Assembly (NCBI RefSeq): GCF_002777855.1
Contig: NZ_MEIK01000040.1
Span: 62,001 to 126,000 of the forward strand
Source: Snodgrassella alvi
Lineage (GTDB): Bacteria; Pseudomonadota; Gammaproteobacteria; Burkholderiales; Neisseriaceae
Reading direction: 5' to 3'
DNA length: 64,000 nt
Shown one piece after another: positions 50,166 through 59,920 of this stretch. The position numbers and the translations under genes are program-made. Under the pieces are notes generated by a model that made no database searches, had not been told where the DNA came from, and worked only from the letters and a program-made list of their open reading frames with translations. The stretch's first letter is position 1, and every line of letters starts with the position of its first letter.

Positions 50166-52229
50166 ATGTCCGAAACTAAGCCGCATCTACTCTGTCGTGA
50201 ACTCAGCCTGCTCGCATTCAACCGTCGCGTTCTGGCACAGGCACAGGATACACAGGTTCCATTGCTCGAACGTTTACGTTTTTTGTGCATCGTTTCCTCC
50301 AATCTGGATGAATTTTTCGAAGTACGCATGGCTTGGCTGCGCCGTACCCGTGCTCTGTCACCACATACCCCTCTGGCCAACGGCGAACTGCCGGACACCG
50401 TTATTGCCCATGTCACCAAAGAAGCACATGCCATCATTGCTGAGCAATATCGCCTATTCAACGACGAGTTGATTCCAGCTTTACGTAATGAAGGCATATC
50501 TTTTTATCCACGCAGTGCATGGAGCGAAGCTCAGCGGCAGTGGGTAGCCGATTACTTCCGCCATGAGCTGTTGCCCATTCTGACACCTATTGGACTGGAT
50601 CCGTCGCATCCATTTCCGCGCTTACTCAATAAATCACTGAATTTCGCCGTCGAGCTGGAAGGAAAAGATGCTTTCGGACGCACAGGCGGAATGGCCATCG
50701 TACAGGCACCGCGCATTCTGCCTCGGGTACTGAAAATGCCTAGAGAATTATGCAACGGCCACGATGGTTTCGTATTCCTGTCTTCTATTTTGCATGCTCA
50801 TGTACATACACTCTTTACCGGCATGACCGTAAAAGGCTGCTACCAATTTCGCATCACCCGCGATAGCGACTTAAGCGTGGACGAAGAAGATTTGGAAAAT
50901 TTGCGTACTGCGATAGCCGGTGAACTACAGGGACGCCAGTACGGTGAGGGCGTGCGGCTTGAAGTAGCCGACAACTGTCCGGCACATGTATACGATTTTT
51001 TACTCAGCCACTTTCATCTCGGACGAGATGAACTGTATCGAGTGAATGGACCGGTGAATCTGGTACGTCTGATGGCGGTACCCGATATGGTAGAACGTAA
51101 CGATTTAAAATTTACTCCCTTTATCCCTGGCACACCAACCTTACTGAGTAAAAACCGCGATCTATTCAGCATCATTAGCCAGCGGGATGTTCTGCTGTAT
51201 CACCCTTATCAGTCTTTTGAGCCAACGGTGCGTCTGATTCAAGAAGCAGCGGATGACCCACAGGTTGTCGCCATTAAAATGACCATCTACCGTACCGGCA
51301 GTAACTCCGATTTAGTCAAAGCACTGATGAAAGCAGCAGTAAGTGGCAAACAAGTTACTGTCGTTGTCGAACTGATGGCACGATTTGATGAAGAAACCAA
51401 CCTAAACTGGGCTGGTCAGCTGGAAGCAGCCGGCGCCCACGTTGTCTATGGCGTCTTCGGCTACAAAGTGCATGCCAAAATGGCACTGATTGTACGCCGT
51501 GAAGAAGGTATCCTGAAACGTTATGCTCATGTCAGCACTGGCAATTACCATCAAGGAACCAGCCGCATTTATACAGATCTAGGACTGATGACCTGCAACC
51601 GCGATATCAGTGTCGATGTCAACACCGTATTCATGGAAATCACCGGACTGGGGCAGCCGAATCATCTGAATAAAATCGCCCAGAGCCCGTTTACGCTGCA
51701 CAAAATGCTGCTTGACAGCATCAACGGCGAAATTGAACAAGCAAAAGCCGGCAAAACCGCACGCATCATAGCCAAAATGAATGCACTGGTCGAACCAACC
51801 ATAGTCGAAGCATTATATGCAGCCAGTCAGGCTGGGGTGCAGATTGAATTGATTGTGCGTGGGATGTGTGTGCTGCGCCCCGGCGTAAAAGGGCTGTCGG
51901 AAAATATTCGCGTGCGGTCCATTGTCGGCCGGCTGCTCGAACATGCACGGGTATTCTATTTTGAAAATGGTGGTGATACCAAAGTCTGGATATCCAGCGC
52001 CGACTGGATGGGAAGAAATCTCTTTCGCCGCGTGGAAATCTGCACACCAATCGAAACACCAGAGCTGAAACAACGTATAATTAAGGAAACACTGATGCTC
52101 GCTCTGGCCGATAATCAGTGTGCGTGGCAAATGCAGCCGGATGGTCAGTATCAGCGTATTAAACCAGCCACCAACGAACAGCCAACCAATATGCAGAATT
52201 TGCTGATTGAACGCTATCGGCAGCAATAA
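50166..52229 (+). CDS. ppk1: Polyphosphate kinase 1
   Basis: PPK1 reversibly makes long-chain polyphosphate from ATP. The 687 residues show the N-terminal domain (LCRELSLLAFNRRVLAQAQ, SNLDEFFEVRMAWL), the head domain, and the two phospholipase-D-like catalytic halves. VFGYKVHAKMALIVRRE has the autophosphorylated-His region, and STGNYHQGTSRIYTDLGLMT and RVRSIVGRLLEHARVFYFEN the second. Length and order are normal. Confidence 0.96.
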   Translation: MSETKPHLLCRELSLLAFNRRVLAQAQDTQVPLLERLRFLCIVSSNLDEFFEVRMAWLRRTRALSPHTPLANGELPDTVIAHVTKEAHAIIAEQYRLFNDELIPALRNEGISFYPRSAWSEAQRQWVADYFRHELLPILTPIGLDPSHPFPRLLNKSLNFAVELEGKDAFGRTGGMAIVQAPRILPRVLKMPRELCNGHDGFVFLSSILHAHVHTLFTGMTVKGCYQFRITRDSDLSVDEEDLENLRTAIAGELQGRQYGEGVRLEVADNCPAHVYDFLLSHFHLGRDELYRVNGPVNLVRLMAVPDMVERNDLKFTPFIPGTPTLLSKNRDLFSIISQRDVLLYHPYQSFEPTVRLIQEAADDPQVVAIKMTIYRTGSNSDLVKALMKAAVSGKQVTVVVELMARFDEETNLNWAGQLEAAGAHVVYGVFGYKVHAKMALIVRREEGILKRYAHVSTGNYHQGTSRIYTDLGLMTCNRDISVDVNTVFMEITGLGQPNHLNKIAQSPFTLHKMLLDSINGEIEQAKAGKTARIIAKMNALVEPTIVEALYAASQAGVQIELIVRGMCVLRPGVKGLSENIRVRSIVGRLLEHARVFYFENGGDTKVWISSADWMGRNLFRRVEICTPIETPELKQRIIKETLMLALADNQCAWQMQPDGQYQRIKPATNEQPTNMQNLLIERYRQQ

Positions 52230-52302
52230 AGCTGTTAAACAATCTAAGAGCCATAGAGCTGAAATAATATTGCAGCAAGCAGTTTAGCCAGTGCCATGGC
52301 AA

Positions 52303-52342
52303 AAAAGCAAGGTTATCCGTTTGGATACCTTGCTTTTCTTTT
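52303..52342. terminator. ppk1 / dut bidirectional terminator
   Basis: AAAAGCAAGGT(T)ATCC, a GTTT loop and GGATACCTTGCTTTT, one bulged T, then a T-rich tail. It lies between convergent ppk1 and dut. Confidence 0.85.
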
Positions 52343-52354
52343 ACTTAATCTTAA

Positions 52355-52816
52355 TTATTGATGACCGGTACTGCCAAAACCGCCTTCGCCTCGATTGCTG
52401 CGAGCAAATTCATCAACCACAGTGAACGCGGCCTGCATCACCGGCACAATCATCATCTGTGCAATTCGTGCCAAAGGCTCAATTACGTAAGCCTCCTGAC
52501 TGCGATTCCACAACGATACTTTCAGTTCACCCTGATAATCTGAATCTATCAGCCCCACCAAATTACCAAGCACAATACCATGCTTATGTCCCAAACCAGA
52601 GCGCGGTAGTATTAGGGCTGCGTAGCACGGATCAGCCAGATAAATTGCCAGACCAGTAGGCAACAGACAACTTTCTCCCGGTTGTAAAGTAAGCGGAGCA
52701 TCAATACAGGCACGTAAATCCAGACCTGCTGAACCAATAGTAGCATATTGGGGTAACTGCTCCGCCATTAGCGGATTCAATATCTTAACTTGTACAGATA
52801 ACTCAGAAGCACTCAT
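52355..52816 (-). CDS. dut: dUTP diphosphatase
   Basis: Dut hydrolyses dUTP to dUMP, keeping uracil out of DNA and feeding dTMP synthesis. The 153-residue trimeric enzyme has all five motifs: [58 protein letters not shown] and [10 protein letters not shown]. It reads in the same direction as coaBC, whose stop lies 55 bases upstream of its start. Confidence 0.97.
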   Translation of the reverse strand: MSASELSVQVKILNPLMAEQLPQYATIGSAGLDLRACIDAPLTLQPGESCLLPTGLAIYLADPCYAALILPRSGLGHKHGIVLGNLVGLIDSDYQGELKVSLWNRSQEAYVIEPLARIAQMMIVPVMQAAFTVVDEFARSNRGEGGFGSTGHQ

Positions 52817-52870
52817 AATTCGTCTTTAATTTAATCAAAATAAGCTTATGTAACTACTACCAAAATTCAA

Positions 52871-54058
52871 TTAGCGCTGAACCAAAAGCTGAGCAAGCCG
52901 CTCAATAATAGCAATTGCCGTATCGTCTTTACTCATTTGCGGCAAAACGGTTTCCTGTTCATCATCCAATAATATCACCTGATTTGTGGCTTTACCCATG
53001 GCCTGACTAACCTCATTCGCAACCAACAGAGGCACACCTTTCTTCAATCGCTTAGCACGTGCATGTTCCAGCACATGCTCACTTTCAGCAGCAAATCCAA
53101 CACAGAAAGGTGCATCCGGCCGGCCAGCTACCGTAGCGAGAATGTCAGGATTTTCCGTAAGTTCAATTACCGGCACCTTTTGTCCAGCCTGTTTTTTTAG
53201 TTTATGTTCACTACGGTTCCTAACCTTGTAATCGGCTACCGCTGCCACCGCAATAAATACATCCTGATGTGGCAATAATCGTTGTACTGCCGCCAGCATC
53301 TCGTCAGCACTGCTTACCTGTTCAGCAAAAGCCATCCCAGCTGCCAGCGGCGTCTGAATCTGTCCGTACACCAGAGAAACACTTGCACCAGCAGCGCGGC
53401 AAGCCCGCGCTAGAGCCATACCCATCTGTCCGCTAGATATATTGGTAATCCCGCGCACTGGATCAATAGCCTCAAATGTTGCTCCGACTGTAATCAAGAC
53501 ACGCTTTCCAGACAGCAGCGGCACTGTCCATACATCAGCAAGCAATTCAGCCAATTCGACTGCTTCCAGCATACGCCCGCTTCCCACCTCACCACAGGCC
53601 TGCTCTCCATCAGCCGGTCCTAGTATCTGTACCCTATCCTGTCGCAACAAAGCTAAATTGCGTTGATTGGCCGGATTATTCCACATTTGTACATTCATAG
53701 CTGGTGCCACAGCCAGCGGGCAACTACGTGCCGAAGCCAAGGTGGTAAGCAAATTATCCGCCATCCCATGGGCAATTTTAGCCAGAGTATTTGCAGAAGC
53801 CGGCGCAATCAGCATCACATCAGCCTGACGGCTCAGATTAATATGTGCCATACCATTACCGGATAAACCATCATGCGTATCCAGCAACACTGGTTCTCCG
53901 CTCAGAGCCTGAAAAGTAGTCGGGCTGACAAAATCAGTGGCTGCCTGTGTCATCACAACATTCACCTGATGCCCTGCCTTTTTCAGCAGCCGAACCAGCT
54001 CACAGCATTTGTATGCAGCAATCCCACCACAAATACCCAACAATACCTTCTTCTTCAT
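52871..54058 (-). CDS. coaBC: Phosphopantothenoylcysteine decarboxylase / synthetase
   Basis: CoaBC carries two steps of coenzyme A synthesis. The start MKKKVLLGICGGIAAYK is chosen because it is canonical; a 24-codon upstream extension is not. The N-terminal CoaC flavodomain has TQAATDFVSPTTFQAL, the MAHINLSRQADVMLIAPASANT stretch and substrate-clamp Cys in ACGEVGSGRM (about residue 155). The C-terminal CoaB domain begins near 190 with VLITVGATFEAIDPVRGITN and SSGQMG. 396 residues. Confidence 0.96.
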   Translation of the reverse strand: MKKKVLLGICGGIAAYKCCELVRLLKKAGHQVNVVMTQAATDFVSPTTFQALSGEPVLLDTHDGLSGNGMAHINLSRQADVMLIAPASANTLAKIAHGMADNLLTTLASARSCPLAVAPAMNVQMWNNPANQRNLALLRQDRVQILGPADGEQACGEVGSGRMLEAVELAELLADVWTVPLLSGKRVLITVGATFEAIDPVRGITNISSGQMGMALARACRAAGASVSLVYGQIQTPLAAGMAFAEQVSSADEMLAAVQRLLPHQDVFIAVAAVADYKVRNRSEHKLKKQAGQKVPVIELTENPDILATVAGRPDAPFCVGFAAESEHVLEHARAKRLKKGVPLLVANEVSQAMGKATNQVILLDDEQETVLPQMSKDDTAIAIIERLAQLLVQR

Positions 54059-54585
54059 TACCCATACCCTGAACCAGCCTGCAGCAAAAGCAACAGACAA
54101 TTTAGCTGAATAGACAGAAAAATAAAACAAACTATTTGATTAATAGAAAAAATTTTTGCATAATCAATCGACACCGCCCACAAGCTTGACAGCAAACAAC
54201 GACGTACGTTGACTATAGCCCCGCAACAAACTGACCACCCCAGCCTAAACGAAAATATAACAGACAATTATTACATGGTACACTAAGCAGCACAGCGGCT
54301 GCCAGCCACACCGCAGCCAATCATCACAGCTATACCAAATCCTAACAAAAATTAATTCAGGTTAGTAAATTACCACTAAATACCTGATTTCATGCTAAGT
54401 TATACCCTAAGTGGAGAATTTAATTGTATTAACACTTAAATTTCATTGCCCCACACAAAATGCTTGCATACAATGCCTCCCCTAAAGCAGGAGCAGAATC
54501 GTTTTTGCACCGTTCTTTACACTTTACTGTAAACATCCCTATGCCGAGCATTGGCTGGAACGATTTTTCTGGAGTAACACATATC
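54059..54585. other. Divergent control region coaBC / potABC
   Basis: About 530 bases between the coaBC and potA starts. A 42-codon in-frame extension before potA is not conserved. TTGACA near 54186 is a possible -35 element for potA but lacks a well-spaced -10. No other gene or known operator was recognised. Confidence 0.4.
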
Positions 54586-55716
54586 ATGAGCGAAAACGCA
54601 ACCACCAAGCCAGGTGCCGATCCCGCACATTACTTACAGATTAAAGACATTGTCAAAACCTATGGCGACAACTACGCTGTAGACCATGTCAACCTTACCA
54701 TCAAAAAAAATGAAATCTTCGCCTTGCTTGGCAGCTCCGGCAGTGGGAAATCAACGTTATTACGCATGCTGGCTGGCATGGAAACGCCCACACAGGGACA
54801 GATTATCCTAGATGGTGAAGACATCACCAAATTGCAGCCCTACGACCGCCCCATCAACATGATGTTTCAGAGCTATGCACTGTTTCCACACATGAGCGTT
54901 GAACAAAACATCGCATTCGGTTTGAAACAGGATAAGCTACCGAAAGATGAAATCAGTGCACGAGTAGAAGAAATGCTGCGCCTAGTGCAAATGACAAAAT
55001 ACGCCAAACGCAAACCGCATCAGCTTTCCGGCGGCCAGCAGCAGCGTGTTGCACTGGCGCGCAGTCTGGCCAAACGCCCTAAACTACTGCTTCTGGACGA
55101 ACCGCTGGGTGCTCTCGATAAAAAACTACGTCAGCAAACCCAGCTCGAACTAGTAAACACTTTGGAAAAAGTGGGCGCCACCTGCATTATGGTTACCCAT
55201 GATCAGGAAGAAGCCATGACTATGGCCTCACGCATTGCCATCATGTCCGACGGACAATTGCAGCAAGTCGGCACGCCTTCCGATATTTACGACTACCCCA
55301 ACAGCCGTTTTACTGCTGAATTCATGGGTGAAACCAACATCCTCGCCGGCAAAGTGACTGAAGACGGTGCCGACCACACCATTATTCATTGCCCCGACCT
55401 GCAACAACTGGTTTACCTCGGACACGGCATTAGTGGTCCAGAAGATCAAAACATCTGGTTATCCATTCGCCCCGAAGATATCAACATTTATCGCGAACAA
55501 CCGCAGCAGGAATACAACTGGACAGCCGGCATTGTGAAAGAAATTGCCTATCTCGGCAGCTTCGGTATTTTCCATATCCAACTACCATCCGGCAAAATTA
55601 TCAAAAGCCAGGTTTTATCCTCCTACTGGGAACAATACAGCATTCCCATGCCCACATGGGAAGAAAAAGTTTACATTAGCTGGCCGGACAATCAGGCAAG
55701 CCCGCTGACCCACTAA
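54586..55716 (+). CDS. potA: Spermidine/putrescine ABC transporter ATP-binding protein
   Basis: PotA powers polyamine import at the inner membrane. The start ATG at 54586 follows GGAG; the open frame extends 42 unconserved codons upstream. The ABC domain has Walker [15 protein letters not shown], the signature [15 protein letters not shown], Walker [13 protein letters not shown] and the H-loop [17 protein letters not shown] regulatory domain follows at about 280-376. 376 residues. First gene of potABC. Confidence 0.94.
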   Translation: MSENATTKPGADPAHYLQIKDIVKTYGDNYAVDHVNLTIKKNEIFALLGSSGSGKSTLLRMLAGMETPTQGQIILDGEDITKLQPYDRPINMMFQSYALFPHMSVEQNIAFGLKQDKLPKDEISARVEEMLRLVQMTKYAKRKPHQLSGGQQQRVALARSLAKRPKLLLLDEPLGALDKKLRQQTQLELVNTLEKVGATCIMVTHDQEEAMTMASRIAIMSDGQLQQVGTPSDIYDYPNSRFTAEFMGETNILAGKVTEDGADHTIIHCPDLQQLVYLGHGISGPEDQNIWLSIRPEDINIYREQPQQEYNWTAGIVKEIAYLGSFGIFHIQLPSGKIIKSQVLSSYWEQYSIPMPTWEEKVYISWPDNQASPLTH

Positions 55717-55735
55717 CAGCCGCAGGAGCTTAAAC

Positions 55736-56704
55736 ATGAACTGGTTTAACCGTCTCAAAGGCCTGCGTCCTTCACAGGGTCTCGTTATAGGCATTCCTTA
55801 CATCTGGCTGCTGGTACTATTTCTGGTACCATTTTTCATCGTACTCAAAATCAGCTTTGCCGAACAGGATATTGCCATTCCACCGTATACCCCGCTGTAT
55901 CACATCGACGGCGAACTGGGTCGGGTAAACATATTGGTCAGCTATCAGAATTACGCCGATATCTTCAACGATTTTTGGCATTCACTCGGACAAATGCTGC
56001 TCGGTAATCGCGGCGACAACATCTATCTGCTGACATACTGGTTATCCATTAAAACCGCCCTTACTACCACTGTAATCTGCCTGCTTGCCGGCTATCCGAT
56101 TGCTTACGCCATCGCGCGCGCACCTGAAAAAATCCGCAACGGTCTGTTACTGACTATCATGCTGCCATTCTGGACTTCATTTCTGCTGCGAGTGTATGCG
56201 TGGATGAGTCTGCTCGGCCATAACGGCATCATCAATACCTATTTAATAAAATGGGGACTGATCAGCCATCCGATAGACATGTTTTACAACTCATTTTCCC
56301 TGAATCTCGTCATGGTATACGCTTACCTGCCATTTATGATTCTGCCTTTGTACACCCAGTTGGTAAAACTGGATAACCGCCTGCTCGAAGCAGCCGCAGA
56401 CTTGGGTGCCGGCCCGATTAAAGCATTTGTATCCATCACCTTGCCCTTATCCAAAGCCGGCATCATTTCCGGTTCCATGCTGGTATTTATACCTGCCGTA
56501 GGCGAATTTGTGATTCCTGAGTTGGTAGGCGGTCCTGAAAACCTGATGATTGGTAAAGTTTTATGGCAGGCATTCTTCGACCAGAACAACTGGCCGCTGG
56601 CTTCTGCCGTAGCCGTCATCATGGTAATGCTGCTGGTTATCCCAATTGCTTTATTCCACCGTTACGAAAATCGTGAAATCGAAGAAGGAGCCAACCATGC
56701 ATAA
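55736..56704 (+). CDS. potB: Polyamine ABC transporter permease PotB
   Basis: The 322-residue permease has six predicted membrane segments and the EAA loop with EAAADLGAGPIKAFVSITLPL that docks PotA. It begins near a well-placed AGGAG and follows potA by 19 bases. A periplasmic loop after TM1 (residues ~45-95) is longer than usual. It overlaps potC by 8 bases. Confidence 0.93.
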   Translation: MNWFNRLKGLRPSQGLVIGIPYIWLLVLFLVPFFIVLKISFAEQDIAIPPYTPLYHIDGELGRVNILVSYQNYADIFNDFWHSLGQMLLGNRGDNIYLLTYWLSIKTALTTTVICLLAGYPIAYAIARAPEKIRNGLLLTIMLPFWTSFLLRVYAWMSLLGHNGIINTYLIKWGLISHPIDMFYNSFSLNLVMVYAYLPFMILPLYTQLVKLDNRLLEAAADLGAGPIKAFVSITLPLSKAGIISGSMLVFIPAVGEFVIPELVGGPENLMIGKVLWQAFFDQNNWPLASAVAVIMVMLLVIPIALFHRYENREIEEGANHA

Positions 56705-57581
56705 GCACACATCGTCTTGGTTTCTAAGAGGCATGCTGTTTTTGGGATTGGCTTTTCTGTATATGCCACTGGTTATTCTAATTATCTACTCCTTCAATAA
56801 CTCAAGGCTAGTCACCGTATGGGGTGGCTTTTCTACCCAGTGGTACGGCAAACTATTACAAAATGAGCAGATACTGGATGCCGCATGGTTGTCAGTACGT
56901 ATAGCCCTGTGTTCGGCCGCAGCAGCCGTTATTCTGGGCACACTCGCTGGCTACGCCCTCTCACGCATCAAGCGTTTCCGAGGCAATACCCTGTTTGCAG
57001 GCATGGTATCCGCGCCAATGGTGATGCCAGACATCATTACTGGCCTATCGATGCTATTGCTGATTATTCAGGTACAGATGATGTTACAAAACAGCGCTTT
57101 CAGCTTTCTGTATTTCGAACGCGGCTTTTTTACTATTTGGCTAGGTCACACCACCCTGTGCATGGCTTATGTAACAGTGATTATCCGCTCACGTCTGTCG
57201 GAACTGAACCAGTCACTGGAAGAAGCAGCTAAAGATCTCGGCGCAAGACCATTAAAAGTATTCTTCTTGATTACCTTGCCATCCATCGCACCAGCCATCG
57301 CTTCAGGTTTTCTGTTATCTATCACCCTGTCACTGGACGATTTGGTTATTACTTCCTTCCTTTCCGGCCCCGGCTCCTCCACCTTGCCCATGATAATTTT
57401 CTCCAAAATCAAACTGGGTCTGGATCCACAAATGAACGTACTGGCCACCATCATCATTGCATTGGTCGGCACACTGGTTATCGGCATCAACTACTTCATG
57501 ATGAGGCAAAATACACGTCGCGAACGCGAAATGGCTGAGGCCTATCGCCAGAGTCAACTACTGGAAGCCAGTAAATCATAA
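56697..57581 (+). CDS. potC: Polyamine ABC transporter permease PotC
   Basis: The 294-residue permease starts MHKHTSSWFLRGMLF and carries six membrane segments and the EAA loop LEEAAKDLGARPLKVFFLITLP. Its ATG lies 8 bases inside the potB stop region (AACCATGCATAA), preceded by AAGGAG, so translation is coupled. No potD-type binding-protein gene follows; the next gene is an oxidase. Confidence 0.93.
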   Translation: MHKHTSSWFLRGMLFLGLAFLYMPLVILIIYSFNNSRLVTVWGGFSTQWYGKLLQNEQILDAAWLSVRIALCSAAAAVILGTLAGYALSRIKRFRGNTLFAGMVSAPMVMPDIITGLSMLLLIIQVQMMLQNSAFSFLYFERGFFTIWLGHTTLCMAYVTVIIRSRLSELNQSLEEAAKDLGARPLKVFFLITLPSIAPAIASGFLLSITLSLDDLVITSFLSGPGSSTLPMIIFSKIKLGLDPQMNVLATIIIALVGTLVIGINYFMMRQNTRREREMAEAYRQSQLLEASKS

Positions 57582-57592
57582 TATCCCAGCAC

Positions 57593-57628
57593 AGCAGTTA
57601 TCCAGACAAACGATAACTGCTTTTTTTA
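57593..57628 (+). terminator. potABC terminator
   Basis: AGCAGTTATC, a 9-base loop and GATAACTGCT followed by TTTTTTATT, 12 bases after the potC stop. Confidence 0.9.
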
Positions 57629-57656
57629 TTTCTGCACTCAGAGTCCCACCATACTC

Positions 57657-58970
57657 ATGTCTGACACATTCCTCTCAGCCGAACCAGTACACAGCTATTA
57701 TCAGGCCAGCCAGCACCAACACACACAATATCCGAGCTTACAAGGTCTCTTAGAAGTAGAAACATGCATCATCGGTGGAGGCCTCAGCGGTATCGGCACT
57801 GCCTTACCACTGGCTCAGCAGCATCGCAGCGTTGCCCTTTTAGAAGCAGCACAGATAGGCTACGGAGCTTCCGGTCGCAATGGGGGTCAGGTAATTTATG
57901 GCTATGCAGCTGAAATGAGCAAGATAGCCAGTATGATTGGCCAGCAAAATGCACAGACCTTATGGAAGTGGAGCTGCGAAGCCGTCAATCTAGTAGAACA
58001 GCAAGTACAGGAATACAACATAGATTGCAACTGGCAGCGCGGCTATGCTCATGTTGCCATTCGCCCGCACCATATGCATGCTTTAACAGCATGGGTAAAG
58101 GAAGCAGCCACAAATTACCAGTTTCACGATTATCAAATCTGGAATCAAACTCAGTTGCAACAGCAATTGGCCAGTGAGCGCTACTGTGGGGCTATTTTTG
58201 ACCAGCTGGCTGGGCATCTGCATCCGCTTAATTACACTCTTGGGCTGGCAAATGCTGCCGCCAGTGCAGGCGCATTATTATTCGAACATTCACCTATGCT
58301 CAATCTTGAGCCATGGCATCACGGCTACCGCATCACCACACCAAACGGCTATGTACTAGCCAAAAATGTAGTGTTGGCGGTTAATACCTTTACCCATAGC
58401 CTGCACCACCCTCTTACTCAAACACTGGAAAGCAAAATTCTACCGGTAGGCACCTACATGATTGCCACCGAACCACTAGGTGAACAAGCGCATCAGCTTA
58501 TCCGCAACAACATGGCCGTATGCGATACCCGCTTTGTACTGGATTATTTCCGCCTCAGTGCAGACAACCGATTACTTTTCGGTGGCAAGGTCAATTATTC
58601 TGGCCGAGAACCTGCTCAAAAACAACTTACTCGTAGCATGCGCAGCGATATGCTGAAAGTGTTTCCACAGCTGAATGATGTACGAATAGAATATGCTTGG
58701 GGCGGACAGGTAGACATTAGCATGAATCGAGCTCCTCATTTCGGCCGTCTCAATCCACAACTTTATTTTTTACAAGGATTTTCCGGTCACGGCGTGGCTG
58801 CTGCCGGGCTAGGTGGGCAGATAATTGCCGAAGCCATCAGCGGAGATGACAGCCGCCTGCGCCTGTTTGAAACCATCCCGCATCGAAACTTTCCGGGTGG
58901 TACGCTGCTGCGCCTACCTTCACAATGGCTGGGCGTTGCTTATTACCGTCTAAAAGATTTATTACCTTAA
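57657..58970 (+). CDS. FAD-dependent amine oxidase, gamma-glutamylputrescine oxidase-like
   Basis: The 437-residue DAO-type flavoenzyme has the Rossmann motif CIIGGGLSGIGTALPLAQ at about residue 37. GYGASGRNGGQVIYGY follows, the family's FAD-covering loop. Later motifs are DYFRLSADNRLLFGGK and GFSGHGVAAAGLGGQIIAEA near the end. The layout matches PuuB of putrescine breakdown and related glycine/sarcosine-type oxidases. It lies 75 bases past potC, after its terminator, so it is a separate unit but next to polyamine import, which supports a polyamine-linked substrate. Confidence 0.82.
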   Translation: MSDTFLSAEPVHSYYQASQHQHTQYPSLQGLLEVETCIIGGGLSGIGTALPLAQQHRSVALLEAAQIGYGASGRNGGQVIYGYAAEMSKIASMIGQQNAQTLWKWSCEAVNLVEQQVQEYNIDCNWQRGYAHVAIRPHHMHALTAWVKEAATNYQFHDYQIWNQTQLQQQLASERYCGAIFDQLAGHLHPLNYTLGLANAAASAGALLFEHSPMLNLEPWHHGYRITTPNGYVLAKNVVLAVNTFTHSLHHPLTQTLESKILPVGTYMIATEPLGEQAHQLIRNNMAVCDTRFVLDYFRLSADNRLLFGGKVNYSGREPAQKQLTRSMRSDMLKVFPQLNDVRIEYAWGGQVDISMNRAPHFGRLNPQLYFLQGFSGHGVAAAGLGGQIIAEAISGDDSRLRLFETIPHRNFPGGTLLRLPSQWLGVAYYRLKDLLP

Positions 58971-59037
58971 ATTAAAGAGTAACCAATCCAACTATAGTAC
59001 AATCAATTCCCAGTTTTAAAATTCAGCAGTAAATTAC

Positions 59038-59820
59038 ATGTCCGTTTCCGATACTCATGCCTTTTATCAACACGCTCTAGAACAATGCCTGCGCATACAA
59101 ACCGGTCTGATGCAAAGCCATACACTGGCAAACGGAGAAAAGGTTTGGGTTCGGCAGGCAGGAGCACGCAACAGCATATGGCGCTATCGCTTATTAAAAA
59201 TTGTCCAGAAAATCAGTGGAATAGACATTCTACTACCCGTACCCAATCTGGGGGGTACAACCTCATTGCAAACCGAAGCAACCCGCCTGCAAACACTTAG
59301 CGCAGCTGGTGTACAGGTACCGGCTATTCTGGCTCAGCAGCCTGATGCTTTAATGATTAGCCACATGGGCGAACACAATCTGGAAAAAGAGTGGAAAAAG
59401 CAAAAATCCGAGCCTGAAATCCTGCTGCAACGCTGGCAACTTGGCCTTAACGCGATAGAAGATGTTCACAGGCGCAAACAATATCTAAGTGAAACCTTTG
59501 CCCGCAACATGATTTATATCAACCATAACAGCATTGGCTTTATAGATTTTGAAGATGATCCATTGTCTGTAATGACTTTGCCACACTGCCATGCACGCGA
59601 TTGGTTATGCTATCTGCATTCCGGAGCTCGTTTAATGCAGGATTTTGGCGTTGCCGAACAGGCCAAAGCGTTGTGGGACAGCATTTTGCAACAACAACCG
59701 CAAGAGGTGTTTCAGATAGTAGCCAAAAGCCTGCGCAAGATTCGTTGGATGCGCCATTTCAACGCCAACATTTATGGTAAGGACACAATCAAACTGGCCG
59801 CCATGGCTACTTTTGCCTGA
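59038..59820 (+). CDS. Kinase-like protein of the BUD32 / LPS-kinase type
   Basis: The 260-residue protein appears to have an atypical protein-kinase-like fold. An N-lobe with EKVWVRQAGARNSIWRYR, a segment where LGGTTSLQTEATRLQ could supply the helix Glu, and the C-lobe loop FARNMIYINHNSIGFIDFED that looks like the HRD-x-N and DFG regions (Asp in IGFIDFED). Heptose or small-molecule kinases and BUD32-type proteins share this. Substrate unknown. It is followed by a terminator and is otherwise monocistronic. Confidence 0.65.
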   Translation: MSVSDTHAFYQHALEQCLRIQTGLMQSHTLANGEKVWVRQAGARNSIWRYRLLKIVQKISGIDILLPVPNLGGTTSLQTEATRLQTLSAAGVQVPAILAQQPDALMISHMGEHNLEKEWKKQKSEPEILLQRWQLGLNAIEDVHRRKQYLSETFARNMIYINHNSIGFIDFEDDPLSVMTLPHCHARDWLCYLHSGARLMQDFGVAEQAKALWDSILQQQPQEVFQIVAKSLRKIRWMRHFNANIYGKDTIKLAAMATFA

Positions 59821-59867
59821 GCCTAGATTTTCACTTTCATCCTGCACAGATCAAGCATACAAAGCAA

Positions 59868-59906
59868 AAGGCTGTAGCCATCTACAAAGCTACAGCCTTG
59901 TTTTTT
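59868..59906. terminator. Bidirectional terminator between kinase-like gene and fnr
   Basis: AAGGCTGTAGC, a 10-base loop and GCTACAGCCTT with T run, in a gap between convergent genes. Confidence 0.88.
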
Positions 59907-59920
59907 ACTCAGCTTGAAAT

